This document shows positions 37,263 to 45,346 of a stretch of 64,000 nt of DNA, one piece after another. The DNA lies in contig NZ_QMIL01000001.1 in NCBI RefSeq assembly GCF_003316875.1, forward strand, positions 310,001 through 374,000, in the 5' to 3' direction. The notes under the pieces are model-generated. The model was not told the DNA's origin, did not search any database, and was given only the letters and a program-made list of their open reading frames with translations. The translations under genes were made by a program, and so were the position numbers. How positions within the stretch are numbered: the stretch's first letter is position 1; every line of letters begins with the position of its first letter. The DNA is from Aliidiomarina celeris (GTDB lineage Bacteria > Pseudomonadota > Gammaproteobacteria > Enterobacterales > Alteromonadaceae).

Positions 37263-37676
37263 AATTTCATTTTTAATACGGAACTCGGCAGAGGTTACAT
37301 AACGCTCCATGGCGCGTAATGTACCTTCCATTGAGGAAAACTCATCGTGTAAGTCGACTAAAGCCATTTTCGGTGGTTTACCCGACTCCCATACTTTGGT
37401 TTTTATCTCAATGGTACGGCCGTCTCGGGTGCGCTCAACTTTGGTTTCCTCGCGAATATTGCCGCCAATAGTCGAGCCTTTCGGCTTTTTTTCAATCACC
37501 ACCCAGGCCACAATGTATGCTACCGCAGTTAACTTCGTTGCAAAAATTAATGCGGTTACCGCAATAATGCGCACAACCCATAGTTCCCAGCCGAAATACT
37601 GAGCAAGCCCGGCGCATACACCTGCTATCTTGCCCTGTTTTTCGTCGCGAAACATTTCACGTTTACGTTCGCTCAT
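37251..37676 (-). CDS. pspC: Phage shock protein C
   Basis: A 141-residue inner-membrane protein with a PspC domain: REMFRDEKQGKIAGVCAGLAQYFGWELWVVRIIAV, then a transmembrane segment at residues ~35-60. The C-terminal part is a soluble tail with helical, charged sequence. PspC with PspB senses membrane stress and releases PspF by binding PspA. It is the last gene of pspA-pspB-pspC. It is longer than E. coli PspC (119 residues). Confidence 0.93.
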   Translation of the reverse strand: MSERKREMFRDEKQGKIAGVCAGLAQYFGWELWVVRIIAVTALIFATKLTAVAYIVAWVVIEKKPKGSTIGGNIREETKVERTRDGRTIEIKTKVWESGKPPKMALVDLHDEFSSMEGTLRAMERYVTSAEFRIKNEINRL

Positions 37677-37686
37677 GAATCACTCC

Positions 37687-37935
37687 TTAGTCCATTCGGC
37701 GCCAGTTTGGATGTTCAGCATCCAAAATGTGCTCAAGAGTACGAATGCGGTCGCGCATTTGTTCGGCTTTGTCGGCCAGTGCGCGAAACTGCTCTTTGTC
37801 TTCCACACTTAAACCTTCGCTAATTTTATTTTTGCTGCGGTAGTGTAAAAATAACCAAATAGGTGCCACAAAAATCAAGAACACAAGAATTGGTGCTGCG
37901 ATCATGGGCGCTATCATAAAACTTGCATCTTCCAC
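37687..37935 (-). CDS. pspB: Phage shock protein B
   Basis: An 82-residue protein with one transmembrane helix (MIAPMIAAPILVFLIFVAPIWLFLHYR) followed by a coiled coil and the family ending DAEHPNW. It partners PspC in sensing envelope stress. The start is GTG at 37935, supported by AAGGGGG eight bases upstream; an in-frame ATG six codons later is an alternative. Located between pspA and pspC. Confidence 0.94.
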   Translation of the reverse strand: MEDASFMIAPMIAAPILVFLIFVAPIWLFLHYRSKNKISEGLSVEDKEQFRALADKAEQMRDRIRTLEHILDAEHPNWRRMD

Positions 37936-37961
37936 TCGTTATCCCCCTTCAAGGGCGACGC

Positions 37962-38642
37962 TTATTTTTTTGCGTCGCCTTTCTCTTTTGCTTGTACTCG
38001 TGCTTTTAACGCAGCCAATTCGTCGTCTACTTTGGTTTCATTTTCAAGTGCACGAAACTCATCGGCTAAACTGCGTTTGCCTAAATCGTACGCGTCAACT
38101 TGCGACTCTAAATCGTCAATTTTTGCTTCGTATCGATCAAACTTTTGCAACGCGTCGTCTATTTTAGAACTGTCGAGTGAGCGTTTTACGTTTAATCGCG
38201 AGCTCACCGCGCGTTCACGCATAAGAATAGACTTTTGACGAGCTTTTGCATCGGTCAACTTTTCTTGAAGTTGTCCAATTTCACTCGACAACCGTTCAAT
38301 GTGGTCATCAACACGCTCAATTTCACGGTTCAAGCTGTCAATTGCGTCTTGAATTTTAGCTTTTTCAATCAGTGCAGAGCGCGCTAAATCGTCGCGATCT
38401 TTACTCAAAGCTAATTCAGCACGGTTTTCCCACTCCGCCACTTCGTTCTCTAAGCGCGTCAGTTGGCGTGTAATTTCTTTCTTTTCTGCTAAGGTTTTGG
38501 CAGAAACCGAACGAACTTCCACTAAGGTGTCTTCCATTTCCTGAATAATCAGGCGTACCATTTTTTGTGGATCTTCAGCTTTATCGAGCAACGAATTCAA
38601 GTTGGCATTTACGATATCTGAAAAGCGTGAAAAAATACCCAT
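37962..38642 (-). CDS. pspA: Phage shock protein A
   Basis: A 226-residue coiled-coil ESCRT-III-like protein that binds and stabilises the inner membrane and inhibits PspF. MGIFSRFSDIVNANLNSLLDKAEDPQKMVRLIIQEMEDTL is the diagnostic start; long heptads follow to residue ~215. I start at the ATG 38642; the open frame continues 39 codons upstream into the promoter and is not coding. The sigma54 element at 38690-38706 drives it. Confidence 0.97.
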   Translation of the reverse strand: MGIFSRFSDIVNANLNSLLDKAEDPQKMVRLIIQEMEDTLVEVRSVSAKTLAEKKEITRQLTRLENEVAEWENRAELALSKDRDDLARSALIEKAKIQDAIDSLNREIERVDDHIERLSSEIGQLQEKLTDAKARQKSILMRERAVSSRLNVKRSLDSSKIDDALQKFDRYEAKIDDLESQVDAYDLGKRSLADEFRALENETKVDDELAALKARVQAKEKGDAKK

Positions 38643-38689
38643 AATATTTACCTCTGTTGTGGTTTTCACTGATGTAACGCTTAGAGCTA

Positions 38690-38706
38690 TACAAGATGAA
38701 TGCCAA
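38690..38706 (-). promoter_or_regulatory. sigma54 (-24/-12) promoter of pspABC
   Basis: Minus strand TTGGCATTCATCTTGTA has GG and GT in the exact 10-base spacing of a -24/-12 element. The GT in place of GC at -12 is also present in the E. coli pspA promoter as I recall it. It lies about 48 bases upstream of the pspA ATG, and the activator pspF is encoded divergently. Confidence 0.85.
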
Positions 38707-38830
38707 ATTTCAAAAATGTTGTAAGCGTCTGTTTTTATAATTATTTTAAAAGAACACAAAAAACAATGCCATTTTCGCGATAAACAAATACACTAACTAT
38801 TAGCGAATTTAACTAACACTGAGTAATCTC

Positions 38831-39913
38831 ATGAACCGCTTTCGTGATAATGAAAACCTAATTGGTGAGTCGAATAGCTTTTTAGAAATGCTTGAGCACG
38901 TTTCACAAGCAGCACCAATGGACAAACCCGTGCTGATTATCGGCGAGCGCGGAACCGGCAAAGAGCTTATTGCACAACGCCTCCACTTTTTATCGAAACG
39001 TTGGGAACAACCTTACCTTAAGCTCAATTGCGCTGCGTTGAACGACAACTTACTGGAAAGTGAGCTCTTCGGTCACGAAGCTGGTGCTTTTACCGGAGCC
39101 AGCAAACGCCACGAAGGCCGCTTTGAGCGCGCCCACAATGGCACTTTGTTTCTCGACGAACTGGCCAATACCTCGGGCTTAGTGCAAGAAAAACTCTTGC
39201 GGGTCATTGAATACGGTGAATTTGAACGTGTGGGTGGCAGCAAAACTATTCGTACCGACGTTCGACTTATCGCCGCCACCAATGAAGACCTGCCAAGCCT
39301 CGCTGACCAAAATAAATTTCGGGCCGACCTATTAGACCGCCTCGCATTTGATGTAATTACCCTGCCACCGCTGCGGGAACGGCCAGAAGACATTATGGTT
39401 TTAGCCGAGCATTTTGCTATTCAAATGGCACGCGAATTAAAGTTAAATTGCTTCTCAGGGTTTACCGCTAAAGCCAAACAAAGCCTGCAAAGCTATCACT
39501 GGCCCGGTAACATTCGCGAACTCAAGAATGTGGTAGAACGCTCAGTTTACCGCCTTAATAACGACCAAATTCCGGTGCACGACATTGTACTCGACCCATT
39601 TTCGAGCCCATGGCGACCGCAGCAAACCATGAAAACCAATAGTGTGAATTCGCAGCCGGCCCAGCCTGTCGCTCAGCACGTCAGTTCCTCCAACGAACAA
39701 CAACCTACCCCTTCTGCACTGCCGGATTTAAAAGACGGTATTGACTTTAAACAAGTTAGCCAAGACTTTGAAATTGAAATTCTGCAAAACGCGTTAGCAG
39801 AATGCCAATTTAACCAGAAGAAAACCGCGGAACTGTTAAGCCTTACCTATCATCAGCTTCGTGGCTATTTGAAGAAATATGATCTGTTAGACGGAGCCGC
39901 TCGTGAAGCCTAA
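38831..39913 (+). CDS. pspF: Psp operon transcriptional activator PspF
   Basis: A 360-residue sigma54-dependent activator without an N-terminal receiver domain. Walker A GERGTGKE (38-45), the GAFTGA loop (85-90), Walker B TLFLDE and a C-terminal Fis-type helix-turn-helix (NQKKTAELLSLTYHQLRGYLKKY) are all intact. It drives pspABC and is held in check by PspA. It is longer than E. coli PspF (325) because of a Pro/Gln/Ser-rich linker at residues ~272-306. Its end overlaps the sapA start by 11 bases. Confidence 0.95.
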   Translation: MNRFRDNENLIGESNSFLEMLEHVSQAAPMDKPVLIIGERGTGKELIAQRLHFLSKRWEQPYLKLNCAALNDNLLESELFGHEAGAFTGASKRHEGRFERAHNGTLFLDELANTSGLVQEKLLRVIEYGEFERVGGSKTIRTDVRLIAATNEDLPSLADQNKFRADLLDRLAFDVITLPPLRERPEDIMVLAEHFAIQMARELKLNCFSGFTAKAKQSLQSYHWPGNIRELKNVVERSVYRLNNDQIPVHDIVLDPFSSPWRPQQTMKTNSVNSQPAQPVAQHVSSSNEQQPTPSALPDLKDGIDFKQVSQDFEIEILQNALAECQFNQKKTAELLSLTYHQLRGYLKKYDLLDGAAREA

Positions 39914-41540
39914 CTGGGTTAACGCGATAACGTTAAGCATTACCGCCCTTTTTGTGGCGGCTTGTTCGCCAGCGCTGCCGCCAGAACATAACGGTGTGCT
40001 TTATTGCGCGGAAGGCAACCCAGAGTCGTTTAATCCGCAATTGGTAACCTCAGGCACAACGCTTGATATGACATCTGCGCAACTGTTCGACCGTTTGCTC
40101 GAATACAATAACGACACCCAAGACTTCGAGCCTGCGCTTGCGACCGCGTGGGAAGTTTCCAACAATGGCCTTGTATATGAATTTGAGTTGCGCCAAAACG
40201 TAAGTTTTCACAGCACCGATTACTTCACCCCCTCCCGTAGTTTCAACGCCAACGACGTTGTATTTAGCTTTAACCGTTGGCTGCAACCTAACCACCCCTT
40301 TCACTTGGTTTCTGGTGGCAACTACCCGTTTTTCAGCGCCACACGCTTAGACCGACTTATACTTTCTGTTGAAGCTCTTAATAGCCACCGTATTCGCATT
40401 ACGCTGAGGGAGCCAGACAGCTCGTTGCTCTCTATTTTAGCTTCGAACTTTAGCGTAATGCACTCGCAGGAATATGCACAACAAATGCTTGAGGCCGGCA
40501 CGCCTGAACACGTGGACCAATTTCCAGTAGGAACAGGGCCTTTCTATTTTCGTCATTTCCGCAAAGACGTAGCCGTTAATTACAGCGCCCACGAACATTA
40601 TTGGAAAACGCGCGCCGCCACCGACAACATTGTGTTTCGTATTACCACCAATGATCACAAGCGCATGCTCATGCTACTCACCGGTGACTGCGACATAAGC
40701 CCCTATCCGCCGGCGCGTGACGTAGAATGGCTTGACCAACGCCGTGATATTCAACTGCAACGATCGTTAAGCCCAAACACGGCATTTTGGGCGTTTAACA
40801 CTGAGCGTGTTCCTTTTAACGACGCGCGAGTGCGTCAAGCGTTAGCGCACGCCATAAACCGAGAAAGCCTGATACGAACCGTGTACCACGAGCATGCGGT
40901 TATCGCGAACTCCATTTTGCCCGACAGTAGTTGGGCGCACAGAGCTTATCCGAGCGCTTATGCCTATGACCCACAGCGGGCTCGCGAACTGTTAGCAGAA
41001 GCTGGCTACGAAAACGGTTTTAGCATGACCATTTGGGCCCTTCCGGTTCAACGCGCATACAACCCCAATGCACGTGTTATGGCAGAGCAAATGCAGTCTT
41101 ACCTTGCGCAAGTAGGCGTAACGGCACAAATAATTTCCTACGAATGGAGTACCTTTCGGCGTGATCTTGCCGCGGGTCAACACGACTCCGTGCTCATTGG
41201 CTGGTCAGCTGACCACGCAGATCCCGATAACTTCTTTCGCCCGTTACTCACCTGCGCCGCAAAAGCCTCGGGAAATAATCGCGCGCAATGGTGCAATTCA
41301 GACTTTGATGAGGCGGTTACTGCCGCTATACGGAGTAATAACCAGCGAGAGCGACGCGCTCACTACTATCTTGCGCAACAAATTTTATCCGAACATGTTC
41401 CTATTGTTCCTCTCGCGCACTCCATTCGCTTTCAAGCCGCGGCTGCCGACATTCGCGGTCTGAAGCCTCCCACGTTTGGTGGTATTCGCTTACAGTCGGT
41501 CTATAAAGAACCGCAAAACAAACAGGAGCGCATGCCATGA
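39903..41540 (+). CDS. sapA: SapA peptide-binding lipoprotein (ABC transporter)
   Basis: A 545-residue family 5 solute-binding protein. The signal ends in the lipobox VAAC (Cys21). The family signature VFSFNRWLQPNHPF and the start of the mature region GVLYCAEGNPESFNPQLVTSG identify SapA, the binding component of the SapABCDF importer linked to antimicrobial-peptide resistance; in E. coli SapBCDF also exports putrescine. Its start lies inside the 3' end of pspF, and sapB overlaps its stop by four bases. Confidence 0.92.
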   Translation: MKPNWVNAITLSITALFVAACSPALPPEHNGVLYCAEGNPESFNPQLVTSGTTLDMTSAQLFDRLLEYNNDTQDFEPALATAWEVSNNGLVYEFELRQNVSFHSTDYFTPSRSFNANDVVFSFNRWLQPNHPFHLVSGGNYPFFSATRLDRLILSVEALNSHRIRITLREPDSSLLSILASNFSVMHSQEYAQQMLEAGTPEHVDQFPVGTGPFYFRHFRKDVAVNYSAHEHYWKTRAATDNIVFRITTNDHKRMLMLLTGDCDISPYPPARDVEWLDQRRDIQLQRSLSPNTAFWAFNTERVPFNDARVRQALAHAINRESLIRTVYHEHAVIANSILPDSSWAHRAYPSAYAYDPQRARELLAEAGYENGFSMTIWALPVQRAYNPNARVMAEQMQSYLAQVGVTAQIISYEWSTFRRDLAAGQHDSVLIGWSADHADPDNFFRPLLTCAAKASGNNRAQWCNSDFDEAVTAAIRSNNQRERRAHYYLAQQILSEHVPIVPLAHSIRFQAAAADIRGLKPPTFGGIRLQSVYKEPQNKQERMP

Positions 41541-42562
41541 ACCGCGTTTTTGCCCGGCAATTAAGCTTGCTCCTTATTACTCTGTTCTTACTTTCTGTTT
41601 TTACCTTTTCATTAAGTTACTGGTTTCCCGGTAACCCCGTAACCAACAGTAGCGGTGTCAGTACTGAGCATCCACTCTTCACTGAAATAGCCGAGGCTCG
41701 CGGCTTTCAAAGCCATATTGGTCATCAGTATATTGCTTACTTGCAGCATCTCTTTCAAGGCGACTGGGGCTTGTCACTGCAAGACAACACCCCTATCTGG
41801 CAAGAGTTTAAACTTCGCTTTCCGGCAACATTAGAGCTTGCCATTTTAGCCATGGCATTCGCCCTGCTGTTCGGTCCGCCGCTTGGCTTCATTGCCGCTA
41901 TCTACCATCGTAGGTTTGCCGACCATGTTATTACTTCATTTAGCTTATCCGGTTACTCCATTCCCGTTTTTTGGCTCGCACAGCTGAGTATTCTCGTGTT
42001 TGCGCTAGTCCTCGGCTGGGTACCAATAGCAGGCCAAATTAATCCGCTCTTCGACATTGTTCCCGTTACCGGTTCCATATTTATAGATATTTTCCTCAGC
42101 GACAGCCCCTATCGTGCTGCCGCGCTACTCAACGCCCTGCAACACATGCTACTGCCCATGCTGGTGCTCGCAAGCACACCTTTGGTTTTACTCACTCGGC
42201 TCACTCGCAGTGCCGCTATCGACGTGCTCAAACAAAAGTATGTAAAAGGCGCCTATGCACGAGGCTTGTCGCGTAGCGAAGTATTCTTCCGCCATGTCAT
42301 GCCGAACGCTATGCAACCTGTTTTAAGGCAAATGGGCAGCGCATTTAACTTACTCATCACCAACGTGCTTATTATTGAGCTTATTTTCTCTTGGCCCGGT
42401 ATTGGCAGCTGGTTAGTTCGCAGTATTTTCGAGCGCGACTACCCCGTTATTCAGGGCGGGCTCTTTATTCTTGCAACTCTGATTTTGTTCGCAAATATTA
42501 TGATGAATCTTGTGCACGCTTGGCGTTACCCACAAGTAAGGCAAGAATTTTATGCTTCCTAA
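41537..42562 (+). CDS. sapB: SapB ABC transporter permease
   Basis: A 341-residue permease of the dipeptide/oligopeptide (DppB) family with about six transmembrane segments. The EAA-type loop YARGLSRSEVFFRHVMPNAMQPVL lies near residues 250-270, and the first helix is followed by a large periplasmic loop. It pairs with SapC to form the membrane channel. The ATG overlaps the sapA stop by four bases. Confidence 0.93.
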   Translation: MNRVFARQLSLLLITLFLLSVFTFSLSYWFPGNPVTNSSGVSTEHPLFTEIAEARGFQSHIGHQYIAYLQHLFQGDWGLSLQDNTPIWQEFKLRFPATLELAILAMAFALLFGPPLGFIAAIYHRRFADHVITSFSLSGYSIPVFWLAQLSILVFALVLGWVPIAGQINPLFDIVPVTGSIFIDIFLSDSPYRAAALLNALQHMLLPMLVLASTPLVLLTRLTRSAAIDVLKQKYVKGAYARGLSRSEVFFRHVMPNAMQPVLRQMGSAFNLLITNVLIIELIFSWPGIGSWLVRSIFERDYPVIQGGLFILATLILFANIMMNLVHAWRYPQVRQEFYAS

Positions 42563-43478
42563 ACGACTGAATTTAAAACGAACGCGCGCCTCCGAGCTGT
42601 ATTACGAAGAACGCAATCCTTCACCTCTTGAGCTGGTTTGGTTAAATTTCCGAGCAAACCCGCTGGCTATGGCCGGTTTCTATTTTCTTGGATTCCTTGG
42701 CTTTATTTCGCTTTTTGCCCCTTGGGTCGCTCCCTTTGGTGCAAATGAACAATTTACCGAAGCGCTCTCATTGCCTCCAGCATGGTCCGACGACGGCGAT
42801 TTACGGTTTTTACTCGGTACCGATATGCTCGGCCGCGACATGCTTTCGCGGCTGCTTCACGGTGCGCAACTTACCTTTGGTGTGCCGCTGCTGGTGGTAC
42901 TGATAAGTGCCGTTATTGGTATTGGCTTGGGTGTTGCCGCCGCTGTTAGCGTCGGCGTAAAAAGTTCGTCGTTAAAGCATTTCCTCGACGTTCTATTTAG
43001 TATTCCATCATTACTCTTGGCACTTATTATTGTTGCTATTATTGGACCCGGATTGCTTAATGCGGTCATTGCTATAGGCTTAGTCATGATCCCTCAGTTT
43101 CTTCACATTACTCGAAATGCAGTCGTCGATGAGCTCCCGAAAGACTATGTTGTGGCCAGTAAGTTAAACGGAGTAAGCACCCTTTACCTCTTGAGCGCTG
43201 TTATTTTTCCCAATATTGTCAGCGTGTTAGTGGTTAGCTTTACCCTAGCCTTGTCAGCCGCCATTTTAGATATTGCCGCGCTGGGTTTCCTTGGCTTGGG
43301 CGCCCAAGCTCCAGCACCGGAATGGGGCGCCATGCTGGCGCAAAGCCTAGAAGTTTCTTATAACTCGCCATGGGTTATGGCGCTTCCCGGTCTTGCCCTG
43401 TTTCTCACTTTAATGAGTGTAAATATTGTCGGCGAGGCCTTACGCTCAGCCCTTCAGCAACAAAGGGAGACCACCTAA
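42552..43478 (+). CDS. sapC: SapC ABC transporter permease
   Basis: A 308-residue DppC-type permease. An N-terminal cytoplasmic segment precedes about six transmembrane helices; LLGTDMLGRDMLSRLLHGAQLTFGVPLLVV and the EAA loop KDYVVASKLNGVSTLYLLSAVIFPNIVSVL are typical. It overlaps sapB by 11 bases and shares TAATG with sapD. Confidence 0.93.
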   Translation: MLPKRLNLKRTRASELYYEERNPSPLELVWLNFRANPLAMAGFYFLGFLGFISLFAPWVAPFGANEQFTEALSLPPAWSDDGDLRFLLGTDMLGRDMLSRLLHGAQLTFGVPLLVVLISAVIGIGLGVAAAVSVGVKSSSLKHFLDVLFSIPSLLLALIIVAIIGPGLLNAVIAIGLVMIPQFLHITRNAVVDELPKDYVVASKLNGVSTLYLLSAVIFPNIVSVLVVSFTLALSAAILDIAALGFLGLGAQAPAPEWGAMLAQSLEVSYNSPWVMALPGLALFLTLMSVNIVGEALRSALQQQRETT

Positions 43479-44473
43479 TGTTGCTCGATATTCGGAATTT
43501 AAATATTTTCGCACCTACGCCTCAAGGAGAGGTGCAAGTGCTTGATCGGGTCAACTTTCGTATGGAAGCTGGCGAAATACATACCTTAGTGGGTGAGTCG
43601 GGTTCCGGGAAAAGCTTGATCGCTCGCGCTATTATGGGTTTTGTAAATCCCAACTGGCGCGTTCAAGCCGATCGTTTATGGTTTCAAGGCACCGATCTAC
43701 TTACCCTAACACCGCGACAACGAAAAGAAATTATTGGTATCGATATTGCCATGATATTTCAAGATCCGTTGCGCTACCTCGACCCGAATACCACTGTGTT
43801 CGAGCAATTAAACGAAGCGATTTTAAACCGCGACATCAATGCTTCATATTGGCAGCGAAAGCAGGCTCGACGCGACTATGCACGAAAATTACTATTGAAA
43901 ATGGGGATCAAGAATTATCAAGAAGTGCTCGCGTCGTATCCGTTTGAATTATCCGACGGCGTTGCCCAAAAGGTTATGATCGCCACGGCTATCGCACATC
44001 GCCCTCACTTGTTAATTGCTGACGAGCCCACAACGGCGATGGAGCCGATTACCCGCCGGCAAATCTATCGGTTGCTGGCACAATTACATGCCCGTTATCA
44101 AATGTCGATTTTACTGATCACTCAAGACTTAAGCACACTAATGCCAGAAACCCACCGCATATCAACTATTTACTGCGGCCAAATGATGGAAAGTGGTCCC
44201 TTGGCGGATGTGCTCAAAAGGCCTTTCCACCCCTATACCGACGCCCTGAGTTATACTTCGTTGTTACAAACTGAACGACTGAATCCGCGCGATCGGCTAA
44301 CAACGCTGCCAGGTTTAGAGCCCACCCTACAGCACATGCCAAGAGGCTGTCGGTTAGGCCCTCGCTGCCCTAACGCCCAGCGTAAATGTGTAATTCGGCC
44401 AGACCTTAGCGCGGCAAGCAAACGCGAGTATTTTTGCCATTATCCGATCAACAGCGAGGAGTCCGAGTCATGA
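43478..44473 (+). CDS. sapD: SapD ABC transporter ATP-binding protein
   Basis: A 331-residue ATPase of the oligopeptide-importer type. Walker A is GESGSGKS and Walker B LLIADEPT. The ABC signature is degenerate: FELSDGVAQKVMIATAI instead of LSGGQ. The C-terminal oligopeptide/dipeptide extension has a Cys cluster (CRLGPRCPNAQRKC ... FCHYP), which in homologues can bind an Fe-S cluster. The correct start is the ATG at 43478 overlapping the sapC stop. Confidence 0.93.
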   Translation: MLLDIRNLNIFAPTPQGEVQVLDRVNFRMEAGEIHTLVGESGSGKSLIARAIMGFVNPNWRVQADRLWFQGTDLLTLTPRQRKEIIGIDIAMIFQDPLRYLDPNTTVFEQLNEAILNRDINASYWQRKQARRDYARKLLLKMGIKNYQEVLASYPFELSDGVAQKVMIATAIAHRPHLLIADEPTTAMEPITRRQIYRLLAQLHARYQMSILLITQDLSTLMPETHRISTIYCGQMMESGPLADVLKRPFHPYTDALSYTSLLQTERLNPRDRLTTLPGLEPTLQHMPRGCRLGPRCPNAQRKCVIRPDLSAASKREYFCHYPINSEESES

Positions 44474-45240
44474 AGCCTCTTCTGTCTGTGCAAGGGCTAA
44501 GTAAGGTGTTCCAGCATCGGCTTGGTTGGTTTCGAAGTACTCCTCAATTTGCTCTACGCAACGTATCTTTTGATCTAAAAGCAGGCCAAAGCCTCGCCGT
44601 AATGGGAACCAATGGCTCTGGAAAATCAACGCTGGCCGCAATACTGGCGGGATCAACCCGAGCTACCGAAGGCACTATTGAATTTCAAGGCAACGCACTG
44701 TCTTGCATGAGTCTTCAACAGCGGGCGCAACATATTCGAATGATTTTTCAAGATTCCGAAGGCTCATTAAACGCTCATCTTACTATTGGACAGCAACTCG
44801 AAGAGCCACTGCTGTTTAATACCAAGTTATCAGCAGAACAACGAAGTGAGCAAATTAAGCGAACATTACTAAAAGTCGGGTTGCTCGACGAGCATCGCGT
44901 TTTTTATCCCTACATGATGTCGAATGGCCAGCGTCAGCGTGTTTGCATTGCCCGCGCTATTATTCTAAATCCGAGTATTTTGGTAGCCGACGAGGCCTTA
45001 GCAACGCTCGACACCTCGGTGCGGGCGCAGATATTAAATCTACTGCTCGACCTTCAAGACGAACTAAAAGTAAGTTACATCTTTATTACTCATAGCCCTG
45101 AAATCGCGCGCCACATGGCAGATCACGTGCTATTGTTACGCAATGGCGAATGCGAGGAATACGGCGAAGTTCAACAGCTTTTAACGTCGCCAAAATCCGA
45201 TTACACCCAACAAATGATGACGGCAACCCATTCGAGCTAA
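44470..45240 (+). CDS. sapF: SapF ABC transporter ATP-binding protein
   Basis: A 256-residue ATPase with Walker A GTNGSGKST and Walker B ILVADEAL. The signature is degenerate (MMSNGQRQRVCIARAI). As the partner of SapD it completes the SapABCDF transporter. The start is the ATG at 44470, which overlaps the sapD stop (ATGA) and is preceded by GAGGAG. No terminator is evident after it. Confidence 0.93.
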   Translation: MKPLLSVQGLSKVFQHRLGWFRSTPQFALRNVSFDLKAGQSLAVMGTNGSGKSTLAAILAGSTRATEGTIEFQGNALSCMSLQQRAQHIRMIFQDSEGSLNAHLTIGQQLEEPLLFNTKLSAEQRSEQIKRTLLKVGLLDEHRVFYPYMMSNGQRQRVCIARAIILNPSILVADEALATLDTSVRAQILNLLLDLQDELKVSYIFITHSPEIARHMADHVLLLRNGECEEYGEVQQLLTSPKSDYTQQMMTATHSS

Positions 45241-45346
45241 CTTGAGTAAGCGTAAACAATTTGTTAGCGTGTTGCGCCAATAGTATCGAATAACTTTTAG
45301 TGTCAATTAACTTTCTTTTCACGCGTTACACAACAGGAGCCTTATT

